From Sporobolomyces roseus (lineage: Eukaryota > Basidiomycota > Microbotryomycetes > Sporidiobolales > Sporidiobolaceae): DNA of 64,000 nt. This document shows positions 1-15,174 of this stretch, in pieces. The position numbers and the translations under genes are program-made. The stretch is taken from positions 1,426,001 to 1,490,000 of the forward strand of contig JADILM010000006.1 of the NCBI GenBank assembly GCA_016617785.1, given 5' to 3'. Under the pieces are notes generated by a model. That model saw nothing but the letters and a program-made list of their open reading frames with translations. It did no database searches and was not told where the DNA came from. Within the stretch, counting starts at the first letter, position 1. Every line of letters starts with the position of its first letter.

Positions 1-954
1 CGATTCACCACTTTGCATCGCTGATCCAGCATAACCATCGAGTCCGGATGTCGCGAGGGATAGGATGTGAGCTGGAGCGGAGTGAACTCGTTGAGGAACT
101 TGGGAGGCTTGTGGAGGAACTCCCAAACCGATCGAAGCCGAAGGGTGATCGACTGGACCTGCTGAATTCGGCGGAGGGGTACCGGAAGCGGAAGCTGGCG
201 TGGTCGAGATGTAGAGAGGAAGAGCTGGAACAGAGTTTTGGCTCGAATGGTTCGAAGTAAGGGAAGGACGAGAAGCGTGAGCGTAAGGGTGATGTCGATG
301 AATGGTAGGATGTGAAGGAGGAGGGTGTGTTGCGAGAGAAGGTGTCGAGTTGTGTGAGATGTTCGGGGTTGAAGTTGCGGTAGGAGGAGCGGAACTTGAA
401 GCGGGAGGATAATAGTAAGATGGGTGAGCAGGGTTGACTTGATTCGGGAAAGCGTTTGGTGGAGCCGATTGCAAGTAGTTGGCGTAGTTGTTCATGTCGA
501 GATCCATCGATCCATTCATTCCATTTCCGACTCCTCTCTGATTCTGCTGACTCTGATTTCCTCCTTGTCCGACTACGTTCGCCAAAGCTAAAGATGCCGT
601 CCTCGCATATCCTCCGTTACTGTTTCCACCATCTCCCATACCCAGGTTGTGTCCCGAGAATGTCGAAGAAGTAGGTGAGTCGACCGAGTTTTGTTGTGAG
701 AATGGAGACGCGACTCCAGTCAGACTCGCTAAAGTTTCTGGCGAGATCTTGACTTTCGGGGACGATACGTTCGCTGGTGAAGCGTTGCTACGAGGCGTTG
801 TCGGGTGAACGTTTGAGTACTGCTGCTGTTGAGAAAATTGCCGGGCTGGACTTTGAGAGGGGAGGCCGGAAGGAGTGAACAAAGTCGTTTGTTGCTGAGG
901 AGGTGTACCGGGATAGACCGAGGAAGAAGGTTGTTGCATCGAATCGGCGCTCAT
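1..954 (-). CDS. N-terminal part of a Gln/Ser/Pro-rich protein, cut by window edge
   Basis: An ATG at 954 opens a frame of 318 codons that runs off the left edge without a stop or an obvious intron. The visible part is low complexity: rich in Gln, Ser, Pro, Asn and Thr, with poly-Gln and Gly/Asn stretches, and no folded domain that I can name. Such composition is common in fungal transcription factors and RNA-binding regulators, but that is inference from composition only; the diagnostic domain must lie beyond the edge. A TATA-like stretch reading CTATATAAG on this strand lies at 1092-1100, about 140 nt upstream of the ATG, and supports this start. Confidence 0.65.
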   Translation of the reverse strand, partial: MSADSMQQPSSSVYPGTPPQQQTTLFTPSGLPSQSPARQFSQQQQYSNVHPTTPRSNASPANVSSPKVKISPETLASLTGVASPFSQQNSVDSPTSSTFSGHNLGMGDGGNSNGGYARTASLALANVVGQGGNQSQQNQRGVGNGMNGSMDLDMNNYANYLQSAPPNAFPNQVNPAHPSYYYPPASSSAPPTATSTPNISHNSTPSLATHPPPSHPTIHRHHPYAHASRPSLTSNHSSQNSVPALPLYISTTPASASGTPPPNSAGPVDHPSASIGLGVPPQASQVPQRVHSAPAHILSLATSGLDGYAGSAMQSGES

Positions 955-1505
955 CTTCGCGGCACTCTACTACTGAACCACTCAAGTATGGCGGCAGTAG
1001 GAAATTTGTGTGGTGAATTCGAAAGTCGAGGAATTTGAACTAGGGAGGTTGCGAGGAGCGTAGGGGAAGGGGTGTAGAGTCTCCTGTTGTTCTTATATAG
1101 CTATTGATGTCGAGCTAGAGGTAAGGAGGAGCTCTGTTGGTGCCCCAGCGAGAATGGGAGATGAAGATTATCGAAGGTAGATCTGAAATCATAGAGAGTC
1201 AGTGGATGCTCCTTTGAGGTTACAGTACACTCCCAGATAGCTCACTATATTCCTATAATGGGCCGGTAACCTCTCGAGCTAGTTGAGGGATGAACGAGTC
1301 GGTCGAAAGGATTGACCGGTCGAGAGTAAGTGGGCGAGAGAGGAGAGAGAGAGAGAGCGTGTTCTTCGAATGGGGAGGAAGAGTTCGCCAGCTTCACTTG
1401 CGTAGCCTTTCGAGGCAGAGTAGGTGATTGAGGAGAGCGGAGGCGGGAGAGAGGAAATGGAATAGGAGGGAGAGACCCAAATAGGAAGTTGATTTTGGAC
1501 ACAAA
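955..1505. promoter_or_regulatory. Intergenic region with divergent promoters
   Basis: There is no convincing gene here. The stretch lies between the minus-strand ATG at 954 and a candidate plus-strand ATG at 1506. It has a TATA-like element for the minus gene (1092-1100) and a GA-rich run around 1339-1356. Confidence 0.4.
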
Positions 1506-1912
1506 ATGAAACTCCCACTCTCTCCCTCCACCTCTATTCAACTCGAAACAGTCACAATCGCACTTGATAACGTTAAGTCAGCTCCAGCCACGAACACATA
1601 CTAGACTTCTCCCTCAGCAGCATCAGCAACAGTCACGTTTGAAGAAAAAGTTGCAAGATGGAAGAAAAGGGTTGATAGTCAGAGAGAAGCTACTCAGCGC
1701 AGGTGGAGACGATACCGTGATCCCAGTGTGCGTCTCTTTGATATCCTGAGCCATCCCATACAGCACCCTAACCTCTTCGTCTCCTTTAGCTCGCCCGTGC
1801 TCATCTCAAGTTTACTTCTTTCGAGTTCAGAAAATTACACTCTCAACTCTTCCCTTCACTCGACAAATCTTCTTCCAGAGCACTACATACGATCAGTAGC
1901 GACTACTCCTAG
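1506..1912 (+). CDS. Candidate small spliced gene, about 96 residues, unknown function
   Basis: Three exons fit in phase: 1506-1550, 1605-1727 and 1790-1912. Introns would be 1551-1604 (donor GTCACA, acceptor TACTAG) and 1728-1789 (donor GTGCGT, a CCTGAG branch-like site, acceptor TTTAG). The product is basic in the middle (a run like EKVARWKKRVDSQREATQ) followed by RWRRYRDPSLARAHLKF, and ends at TAG 1910-1912. The second intron has good signals; the first donor is weak. I do not recognise the family. Read without splicing, all frames are short or stop early, so existence of the gene rests on the splice model. Confidence 0.35.
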
Positions 1913-2719
1913 ATACCGAAGAATTCCGACTTGCACCCCGTCGAATCGCTTTTCAAGCAATGCCTCGTATTAACTTGCTTGAAACTGCTTAGGTACGCTC
2001 GACACAGATCCACGAGACCGACAGAGCGACATCAATTCATAATCAGCAGCACCATTTCGACTTCCCTAACCCTCTTCCCATTTCTCGACAAAACACCAAC
2101 CGCTCCCTTTACTTTAGACAGTCCGGTGCAAGCTCTTTCCATAGCCGCATCGGGATTCAGGGCAAGCGAGATTAGCTCGGTAGCATGAAGGAGGATTATA
2201 GAGGCGACCTTCCGACGCAAGTCAATCATAAAAATGAAGAAGTCACCGTCAGAACCTCCGTACACTTTCTCTCTTTTGTATTGCAATATCCTTCACATTA
2301 TGTCCTGTCTTCTCGTGTTTCTTCGAGAGCCTCGAGAGGGACAAGTCTCCAGAGGCTTCTCGCGCGAAATGTTCGGTACTCGACGTTTATATTACTGTTT
2401 GTCGAGGCCTCTTGAGCGAGACCTCGCTCACCTCGTCAAGCCGTGTCATCAACCATCAGGCTCGACGAGCTCGACCTCACTGCGAGTCAGTCTGCGACCA
2501 AAACAAACGAGAAACGAGAATGCGAAAGTTCAACAGCTTCGCACTTCTCGTTCACCTCACGATCTACGATCAGTCGCGTCCCTATTGCAATCTTCTGACT
2601 TCATCAAAACCCCTCGAGGAACGAATCGCAAGAAAGGTCGAATAGTGAAACGGCTTCTCGCGACAATGTTGTCTCTTTCTCTCTCTCTCTCTCTCTCTCT
2701 TACTCAATCCAACACCTCA
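1913..2719. other. Intergenic, 5' region of the checkpoint gene
   Basis: About 800 nt in which I see no convincing gene. A (TC)n tract at about 2671-2699 sits just upstream of the chosen start of the next gene, resembling the CT-rich leaders seen before other genes here. Confidence 0.4.
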
Positions 2720-5700
2720 ATGTCGAAAGCGCCCGACAAAGAGCTAGTACCAGATACGCCTTGTGGTACAGCCGAACAATTCGTAGATCAAACAGACTCA
2801 ACTGTCGAGGAATCCCTTCTTCAACACTTCCTCCACGACCCGAATCTCTCTCCGACTCTCAACAAGACTGAAGACTCCGACACCAACAGCAAAGATAGTG
2901 CTACACAAAGCTCCTCCGACTCCTCAAACAGCAGCAAGAGCCACCCTTCACAAACATCTCAACTCGATCAACAAGCCGGAACGAGAGAGGGAGCAAGGGA
3001 GCTAGGGGAAGGGAACGCGATGAGGGGAGTAGCAGGAACAGGAAGGAAACAGAGGACAACATCGCAGGAAGGGAGAGCTAGCGAGTCGGATCCGGCTGAA
3101 GGTCCAGGAGGATCTGGTCAAGTCGATGAGGGCTTCTTGGGAGCCCAGACACAGGCTCAGAGTCTCGATACTAGCTGGGACAAGAGGAGGAGGCTGTCGG
3201 ATAACAGAATGAGAGCGAAGACTGCAGAAGAGGAGGAGAACTTGTTCGCGAATGGAGAAGAATCGGTCAAGGAAGGAGGAGCAAGTGTTCATCAAAGCGC
3301 GCGAGTTATAGACAACGACAGCAGGAACGACGAAGAAGTGGATCAGCTCGAGTCGTCAGAAGCTGAAGTTGGAGGAGGAGGATCAAACAATCGCGAATCG
3401 CAGAAAGAAAACGCTTCATCTTCTCGACCACCTGTGCCCTCGACTTTAAGCGCACCTCTCGCTCTTCGTAACTCTCATGTCAACCTCGAACCTTCAGCTT
3501 CCGCTCCTTCCTCTTCCCCCGCCGTCGCCCAGCAGCTCCTTCAGAGATCTCCTCGCAAAAAGGCTTTCGCCCCAATCCCAGAGACCGCTTCAAGTACAGA
3601 TCCAACTCCATCTCTCAGCCACCTCGTTACTCGTCGACATATCCCACAACCCGAGACGAACTCTTCACCAGACAAGGGAGACATTTCGGATTTGACTTTC
3701 TCCGGACCTGGAGTGAGTCTTCGCTTCACTCCCTGTGTCTCAAAACCCCTCCTTCTCGACGTTCAGTAAGCTGATACGGCCTCTTTACACAGACTTCGAC
3801 CCCTGCTTTCGCCCTCGCTCATGCACCAGCTCCCGCTCCCACTCAAGCCGAAACTCGTTCGATTCCTCCCTTCAGAGTCGTCGAGAAGCGACCATCAGAA
3901 CCTTCAGCCAATCCCAGCCCCGTCCGCTCCCACTCGCTCCGACAATCGAACACTACTCCTGCTCTACCTCCCGATCCAGCACTCTTCGCAAGTTCAGCTG
4001 CTTTAGCCAAACCCGCACCGAAACGGAAGAAGACGAGAGAGGAATGGGATGGGATCTCCCAGGATACGCCAGAAGAGATTAGGCTGAAAAAGAAGGGGAA
4101 GAAGGATGAGGTCGAGGTTGAAGCCGAGGAAAGCGTGCCTCTCTCGCCGACTCAGATTCATGAGGATGAAGAGGAGGATCTCGACGTATCAATGGATGTC
4201 GAGGAACAAGACCCGACACCGAAACCTACCGCAGAACGAACGGTTGATATGGATCTAGACGAAGGCGATTCGCATTCCTACTCCATCGCTGTCGAAGATC
4301 ATGGAGGAGGAACGCTCGACACCTCGACTGTCAATGGCGATGACTCGTATCAAAGGAGGAGTCTCTCGCCTCTACCGACCGCGTCCGAAGATCCCTTGAA
4401 CGAGTCACTCAGCGATCAAGCACCCCCTCGAAATCAAGTCACTCTTCCCTTGTTCGCTCCAGCCGCTTCCTCCTCCTCTACTTCCTCTTCTCCCATGACC
4501 TCGCAAGATCATCACGTTCGACTAGACAGCTCTGCTAAAGAACAAGAAGCGAAATCGAAACGTTTGAGCGATATCTCGGAAATGAGGAGTAGTCAAGAAC
4601 TTCCGCCAACTCAGTACGAAGTCGAGGCAACTCAGAAGGTTTACGATGCTGAGAAGTCACAATTGAGTATCGGAAGCGTTGACATGGATATTACGAGTGA
4701 GTTTGCGCTGTTCTTGTCCCCTTCTCTTGAGGAATCGATAGCTGAAATCGTGGGAACTTGTAGATTCCGCCACTTGGCATGCTCCTTTTGCACACGACGA
4801 ATCCACCTCTACTTCTCACTCGCGTCAACGCTCGAATCCAGTTCCAGGTCGAGAACTTCGTCGAATCCCCCCTCCTCCCACTCCCGCTGTCGATCCGAAC
4901 CCTCCCCGCGCCTCTTCCCCTCTCAAACAGTCTTTCCAGCTCGAAGAATCGACCCAACCCGCCGACGAATCCTCTCCTGCTCCCAATTTGCCCCAGACTT
5001 CATCATCGAATCAACCTCAACCTACCTCCGAAGATTCCCTTGCTCTCCCAGTTCCTCCTTTGCACCACGCAAATCCCGCGACGCAACCTGTACAGCCGAC
5101 TCAAGAAGTAGCTGAAAGCTCTCCCGATATCCCGCTGTCGAAACGCGCTCGTCTTCAGAAAGGAGCGAGTGAAGCTACTTCTCGTTCGAGCCTTCGTCGA
5201 CCCACTCCTTCCCCTTCTCGTCAGCAACAAACGATTCAATCATCAAACGGCAAAGTTGTGCCTGACAGCGAAGGTCCAACCCAACAGGATCATGAAGAGG
5301 AGGAGGAGGAAGACCGTCGACCTGTTGCCTCAACTTCTGCTCGTATCGACGAATCAGATTCGGAAGGAGCACTCGAATCGCTGACAAGCTTGGAGGATAT
5401 TATAAAGGCTTCGAAGAGGAAGAGTCAAGCTCGCAGTGAGCAGAACGAGGAAGAGATTGAGAAACCGAAAAAAGATCGGAAAGGGAAAGGGAAAGCGAAG
5501 GAACAAGAGGAGGATGGCGGGGCGAAGCGAAAGGAGAAACTCAAACAGATGAGAGACCGTGTATTCGAAGGTGAAGAAGACGAGAAGGAGGAGGAGGAAG
5601 TGTCGGCAAGAGAAGAGAAGAAATCGAAAGGAAAGGGGAAAGCCAAGGTAGCGGCCAAAGAGAAGGGTGGAGGATCGAAAGGGAAGGGCAAGGGGAAGAA

Positions 5701-7822
5701 GAAAGTCGTCGAGGTCGAATCGGAATCAGAACTGTCGTCACCGGGAGAAGCCGAAGAAACCAATTACTCCGACATGCCTAAAGCTCGCAACTCGAAGAAA
5801 CTTTCTCCGAAGAAGAAAGCAAAAGCAGTGGTGGTGGTCGACAACTCCTCAGCAAAGAAACCTCGAAGGAAAGCTAGTGGACCTACCATCATCGAAAGAA
5901 GCGACGACGAGGAAATGGAGGAAGAGGAGGAACGACAGAGTCGACCAGCGAAACCCGCTACATCGAAACGTAAACGCCAACCTTCACCACCGAACGCCGG
6001 GACTTCCAGTACTTCGAAACGTGCGAAACGATCAGTATCAACTGGAGCTGGGGCGTCGTCGAAAAAGGTCGTTGTTTCGAAAGGCAGAAGGAGTACGACT
6101 GGTTCTTCCCGAGCGACCGTTGCCCCTGACTCTCCCGAACCTGATCCACCTGTCGCTGGTCCTTGTCGTCTACGCTTCGATCTCGCACCGGAGGATGATG
6201 CCCGAACAGAAACTTCCGACACGAAACCCTCTATCGGATCAAAACTCCCTCCCTCAGCACCCTTCTCGAGATGTTTCGGTTTATGGCGAGATGATGGATA
6301 CTACTACAGTGGTACGATCGAATCAGTCTCGAGGGAACACTTCAACGTCAAGTTCGACGATGGAAACACTGGCAAACTGAGATCAAACGAGATTCGACGA
6401 TGCGAGTTGGAAAAGGGAGATTACGTATTATACTTTCCGGATGATTCGGAGACGGAAACGCAAGCCGAGTCTCGCGTCGGCGAGTTCAGGGTATCGAAGA
6501 TTGATCGAAACGAAAGAGAAGATGGAGAGGACGAGGGCGAAGAAGGACGACCACTCGAGGCAAGGGACGTCGCCATCGTCAAGGAGGCAGCGAACTTTGG
6601 AGAAGACAGCAGTCAAAGTCAACGCTTCCTGGTCGAGGCTATCCGAATCTCGCCTCTTCGATCTCATCAATTCAACAATCGAAAACTCACTCCCGACGAA
6701 ATTGACGCTTTCGAAGGAAAAGTCCGATCAAACGCCAAACCACTTCCTGTCATTCCTCCACCTACTCGACCCGATATCAGTGCCTTCGAGGACAACGACA
6801 AGAAGAATTGGGGATTGTTCGGTCGGATCGCATTCCTCGTTACTTATGCCAGTTCGAAATCTCCCTCGGAACCCAACGTCAAAGAGCTCAAACCCGTTGA
6901 TAGAGAACGATTTCTCGACAAGTTGAAAGACAATGGAGCCACCATCATTGATTGGGAGCACCTGTTCGAGTCTGGTATCGATAAACGAACGAAGAAACCT
7001 CAAGTCTCGTTCCCGCCTACCGATTTCAACGGAATCGATACTATCCTACTACTCGCTGATCGACCAACGACTACGATGAAATTCCTCATTGCTCTCGCTC
7101 TCGGAATCCCTTGTTGTTCACTCGAATTCGCCGGTGCTTCGATCAAAGCTGTGAGTTTCTCTGCATTCTCTCTATCTCTTTCTAGGAGCAGCGAGCTGAT
7201 CACAGCTCTCGATTACGCTCACAGGGCACTCGACTTGATTGGAGGGATTGGCTACTCCCATCAGGCTACATTCAATCGATGAAGACAGCAGGAATCGGAG
7301 GACAATTGAGAGCACTCCTCAAATCTAGCTACGATCTCTCTTCTCTCGAACGAAGTCAACAAGGTGAAGGAGTCTTCAAGAATCAATCCTTCTTGGTCAT
7401 CATGGAGAAGCAAGGGAAGAGTCGCGAAGAGGTAAGTTTCAATCATATACTCCACTACGACCATTGACCAGAGCCCTCGCTGACTTGATCACTCCATTTG
7501 TTTTGTGCAGAAACTGTCCTTCAATCGACATGCATACATGTTACTCTCGCTCCTCTCTTGCTGTTCCTCATCTCGAGTCGATTTCCTCCCACTCCCTCTC
7601 CCCTCCTCATCTCCCTTCGTTCAATCCCCTTCAGAATTCCTCAACTCTGCTCAATCCTACACTCACGTCTTCCTCGACTTTGACCAGAGCAATTCGACGA
7701 TGGAGGGAGCTGTGAAAGGTTTGTTGAATGGTCACAAAGGGATCGTCAATATGAATTGGATCAAACAGTGCTTGATGGCGGGGAGGTTGTTACCTAGTGA
7801 AAGGATCAAATTACAGGATTGA
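2720..7822 (+). CDS. Crb2/Rad9/53BP1-type DNA damage checkpoint mediator (Tudor + tandem BRCT)
   Basis: Exons 2720-3712, 3793-4696, 4764-7150, 7225-7431 and 7511-7822 join in phase to 1600 residues. The first ~1100 residues are acidic, Ser/Lys-rich and disordered, with an S/T-Q cluster near residues 598-625 suited to ATM/ATR-type kinases. A Tudor-like region starts near 1135 (FGLWRDDGYYYSGTIESV, then FDDGNTGKLRSNEIRRCEL). Two BRCT repeats fill about 1310-1600 (KKNWGLFGRIAFLV; a later THVFLDFD and NWIKQCLMAGRLLP). Tudor followed by C-terminal tandem BRCT is the architecture of 53BP1 and S. pombe Crb2, which bind modified histones at breaks and relay checkpoint signals; that role is inferred from family. 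Introns carry CTGAT branch sites. An in-frame ATG at 2666 would add a Leu-Ser repeat encoded by (TC)n; I chose the ATG after the tract. Confidence 0.9.
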
Positions 7823-8120
7823 AGGTTGCTAGTTATTCCACTCACTCAGGTTCAGTTTTATTTCAAGCTTGTTGTTCAGTTTTGTTGTTCTTGTCGAAAA
7901 TTCGGATCGCATCTTTCGCTGTCCTGAACTCTCGAGGGACGAGCGAGAGGACCCGCAGCTCGCATAGACGAAGACAGAGACTCAAGCATTTCGAGATTCA
8001 CACCTTGCAAACGAGAACTCGACGAAACTACGAATGCGAAAACGGACAGATCTCCTCCTCTCATCGCTCGACTCTCTTGGCTCCCATCTCACTCTTCCTC
8101 CGAGGACGAGGACGAGACCG

Positions 8121-11140
<3,020 letters not shown>

Positions 11141-11364
11141 GTGAAGTCAAGTGAGAGGAGCAGTCGAAGGAGAGAGAGAGAGAAAGCGGGGAGTATGGGC
11201 GATAACAGACTCTCTTACTCTCAAGGTTACGAGATTTAGCAACGATAAAACTGAGCAATAGTATAGCAAACGAACAAGCGAAATACAAACCAGTGAACAA
11301 ACGATACAAAAAGGAAAAACGATACAAAAACCGACGCTTCGCACGCACTCAACCCGATATCACT

Positions 11365-12919
11365 TCACTCCTTCTTGCCCTTCCCCTTCTCCTGCTTACC
11401 CTTCGCTCCTCCCGCTCCTCCTCCAGATCCCCAACCGAACCACCCCCCTCCTCCCTGATCCGCTCCATTCTTCGTACCCTCACCAGCTCCCTTTCCCCCA
11501 GGCGAGATTGGTGGATACCCCTTCAGCTCCTCCTCACCCCCAACTTCCTCAAAGACGCTTTCCCCTCCCAATTGACTCTCAACATATCTCTTCGCGACCG
11601 GATCTCGTCCGCTCCCTTGTCCTGGCGAGAGCGACGATGGAACCCCTCGACGAAGTTTGGCATGCGTCAAGTTAGAGGACGAGGAGGAAGAGTAACCTGC
11701 TGGTGAGCTCGAGGGCTCTTCTTCCTCCTCGGATGAGTTCGAGTCAGAAGAGAGCTCCTCCAATTCTCGTCGTAATCGTTCTTTCCTCCTCAATCGTTCA
11801 GTAGAACGTTTCTCTTTCTCCCTATCCTCTTCGAAGTTTCTTGGTTCCTCTTGTTGTGAGATTGGTCGTAAAGTCGCGTAACCCGTAGCAGCGAGAGCAT
11901 TCAAGGCGTTTGCTTGATTGAACCATTGATGATTCGATACTAATCCCCTCAACCCCTCCCCTCCCCCTTCTGCTCCAGTACTAGAAGCGTCGAGTTGGCT
12001 AGTCGAGGTCGTTGTACCGAGTAGAGCATCACGAATAGAGTGAAGGAGACGGGATAGGTAAGAAGCTCCCAAAGAGCGAAGACGAGAACTAGACGAAGTT
12101 AGGAATTGATCGATATCGTGCTCGTGAGATGATAGGAAGGGGGATAGGTGGAATCGATATAGATATGTCGAGCCCTGTTAAACCCCTTTCTCTCCCCCAG
12201 TCAGCAGGAGTCTCGGGAACTCGAGAGAGAGAGAGAGAGAGAGAGAGTTTCTTACTTGGATTTGAGGGAGTACTAACCAGAGGATGATGAAGGTTTTCAA
12301 TTCGAAATAGAATGGGAACCTGTTTTTGACTCAAATCATTCCAGCCCATCAATTTCCGAAGTATTCGAATGTGAGGAGAGGAGAGATGGGATGAGGGAAG
12401 AGAGAAAAAAAAGAAAGAGCAAACCAGGAAACACTCCATTCGATCCAATCTTGAAACGCCCAGACTATGGCAATGATACACCAATACATTGACCATCTCT
12501 CCAATTCACTCACGGATCCCGTAGAAGTATCGGTTGTTGGTGTTGAGGAAGAGGATTTGAGCGCTTTGTAAGATGCATAAGTTGGGTACAAGAGTGATGC
12601 AGTTACACTGCCCAATTTTGAGGAGTGTATTATAAGAGTAGGCAAAGGAGATGGCGAAGGGGGAAGGAATGAGAGGAGGTAAGGGGAGAGGGAGGTCAGG
12701 TGCGAAGTGGGGTAAAAAAAAATCGAGCAAAGTCGAATCGGCGAGTCAGGGTTTTCAAGTGATTGGTGAAGGAGCAGGGTTGGAGGGAGTGTATGAGATG
12801 TGTGTGTACAGTCAGTAATCTGTATTTGACGAGAGAGAGGAGGCAGGAGAACTCCGGACAGGAGATGGGGAGAACGAGCGGAGAACTCACTTGATAATTC
12901 GACACAAGTAATAGAACAT
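11365..12919 (-). CDS. REEP/TB2-DP1 (HVA22) family membrane-shaping protein
   Basis: Exons 12919-12891, 12607-12425, 12319-12256 and 12174-11365 give 361 residues. The first ~120 residues are the REEP domain: a short hydrophobic N-terminus (MFYYLCRII), LLYPTYASYKALKS, ERWSMYWCIIAIVWAFQDW, SWFPFYFELKTFIILWLVLP, then a GSTYLYR block and SSHEHDID. Lack of the extra N-terminal membrane pair of Yop1/REEP5 and the GSTYLYR...HEHDID segment place it nearer the REEP1-4/Rop1 branch. Family members bend tubular ER. The remaining ~240 residues form a charged, Ser/Glu then Gly/Lys-rich tail ending in KGKGKKE, unusually long and of unknown role. The second intron uses a GTTTGC donor and the third contains a (GA)n run at 12223-12247 on the plus strand. 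Confidence 0.88.
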
Positions 12920-13316
12920 CTTGCCCCTCAACAGCTAGTTCTCTGCTAGTCGTGAGTAATCGTACGAGTTGATGTCGAGGCGAGAGGTTGAAAATGAGAT
13001 GAAACCCCTTTTTGAGACGAGCAAGGGTCGAGGAGATGAGCTTGTTGCCTGACTAGGTTTTGAATCTTGTGACTCGAGAGGTTGGAGCTGAAAAGAGGGC
13101 GGCTAAGGAAGTTGAACAAAACCAGCAACTTTAACTTCTTCACTTTTCGCAAGTCCATTCTCACGATTCGTTACTTCTCGATGTGATACTCTCAGAATAC
13201 TCGGGGGTTGTCCGAATACTGAAATACTTCCATGGTCTAGTTTTCCATTCCTGAATAAAAATAATTATCTACATTTTCCCCTCCTCCTCCTCTCTCTCTT
13301 CCCTACCCTCCTCACT
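12920..13316. other. Intergenic between REEP gene and PRO1
   Basis: About 400 nt holding the REEP gene promoter and the PRO1 3' region. I see no further gene. Confidence 0.4.
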
Positions 13317-14969
13317 TTACTCCTTCTCCGCCCCTACACTCAGATTCTCCAATCCCTCCACCACAATCTTCGAAGCATCCCCCGTTGTACTCGTCGTCGT
13401 CGTCGTCGTACTGATCCCACCCCTAGATAATTCAACAACTGATTCAACCACATGTTCCGCCTCGTAGTAACCCAAAACTTTCTCAATATCACTCCTGTTT
13501 ATCACCCTCTCTCTCTCTTCACATCAGCTCTCCCTCAACTCGACATGATCAAAAGAGAGAAAGAGAGACGTACGATTTCAATCCTTTAACTTTATTAATC
13601 TCGCTCGAATTATAATTACTCAACCCTCTCCCAAACTCTTTCTCTTCCACCTCGAATCCTTTCTCATCTTTCAATACGACACACACGTTGACCGCTTGAC
13701 CAGCAGCGAAACTTCCTTCTACCCTCACTACCCCAGCTGCTAAAAGTCTTCCACCATTCCCATGAGAACCTTCCGAGGAGGAGGAGGACGAGTTTGAAGA
13801 AGATGATCGCGAGATTGCTCGGTAGGCTCCGTAATCTATATAGACTGTACCGCGAGGGGTTAGACCATGGAGGATCCAGAAACGACGGGAAGTGAGTGGG
13901 GTAGGTTTTCGAGTGAACAAGGTATGGGGAGCTGAGTCGGGGGATGAGGTGGAAGAGAACTCGACACCTGGGAGAGATGAGAAGGAAGTGGAATTGATCG
14001 AGGAAGAAGAAGTGGGAGTGGTAGGACGTGTCGTAGGTTGATGTCGATTGACAATTTCTAAAATCCTTTCAGGTTTGTTTCCTAAAGTGATGACCGTATT
14101 ACATCCAACAGCGGTCGCCAATTCGGCAGCTATCAATTTAGTTTCCATTCCTCCAGTACCCAACGAACTTCCCAAAGTTTTCGTGCTGACCAGTTTTCGA
14201 ACTGATTCGATATCTCGAACGGTCGTTACTCGTCGTGCGGTCGGAACTCGTCGAGGGTTGTCTTCATAGAGTCCGTCAACGTCGGTCAAGAGGAACAAGT
14301 AATCGGCGTGACACATTCCAGAAGCGATGGCCGACAGAGTGTCGTTGTCACCGAATTTGTTGAGGGTCAAGATTTCCGATACTGAGATCGTGTCATTCTC
14401 ATTAATGATTGGAATCACTCCTAGTGATAATAGAGTCGAGAGTGTAGTAGTCGCATTGAGGTATCTTGATCTCTATATATTCTCCACTGTCTCCTTTAGC
14501 GAAATCGCGGGAAAGAAAAGAAAAGAAAGGGGTGGGTGGGAACTCACATCAGCGATATCATTCCTCGTCAACAAGATCTGAGCAATTGGAATCTTGAACG
14601 CTCCAAAGATTTGATCCCACAGAGCGATCAACCTGCCTTGTCCAATCGCCGCGAGTGCTTGTTTCTCTCCCATACTTCTCGATTTCCCTTGAGATGAAGT
14701 CGTAGCTGGTAAATCCATCCTATGTAAACCCATCCCGATTGCACCAGAGGATACAATTACTATTCGATGACCGAGGGAACGGAGCGAGACGCAGGTTTCG
14801 GCGAGAGAGGAGAGGGTCGACATTTGAGGGAAATGAGGAGGCGAAGGTTGCAGGATCGACGAGGAACCTATCAATTTTCGAAGAGGGGGTGATTTCAGTA
14901 GAGGATCTATAGAAAGACAAGAGAGTGCTTACCTAGCTTTATGACTATTGTGAGAGGTTGAGTAGACAT
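13317..14969 (-). CDS. PRO1: Glutamate 5-kinase with PUA-type C-terminus
   Basis: Exons 14969-14933, 14867-14548, 14472-13574 and 13494-13317 give 477 residues. It phosphorylates glutamate to glutamate 5-phosphate, the first step of proline synthesis, in the cytosol. Amino-acid-kinase signatures run in order: TIVIKLGSSSI at the N-terminus, IVIVSSGAIGMG, RNDIAD, PIINENDTISV, FGDNDTLSA, LFLLTDVDGLY and GTGGMETKLIAAE. A Ser/Thr-rich linker precedes a PUA-like region (RFWILHGLTPRGTVYIDYGA, then RLLAAGVVRVEG). A Thr run lies near the C-terminus. The first donor is GTAAGC and the last is GTACGT. The ATG lies 205 nt from the ATG of the divergent GSKIP-domain gene, so they likely share a promoter. 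Confidence 0.95.
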
Positions 14970-15174
14970 GCCGGAAGAGTGGAGTAAAGATGAGCGAGTT
15001 TTGTAGCTGTATCGAGTGCCTGACTGTTCGAGGGTGTTTATAGTATTGCTTTGATCCTATACGTGAGATTCAGAAGTGCTAAGCGAGGTTGTTAGTCAAG
15101 TGTAAAGACTTGAAAGATGAAACAGAGTCAAACCTCTCTCACTCTTACGTCTCACACCTCGCATCATCGATTGA

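Noticed and set aside
5425..6222. Long minus-strand open frames under the Crb2-like gene
   Set aside because: They are complements of Glu/Lys/Ser-rich codons and read as Ser/Phe/Pro repeats; antisense shadows.
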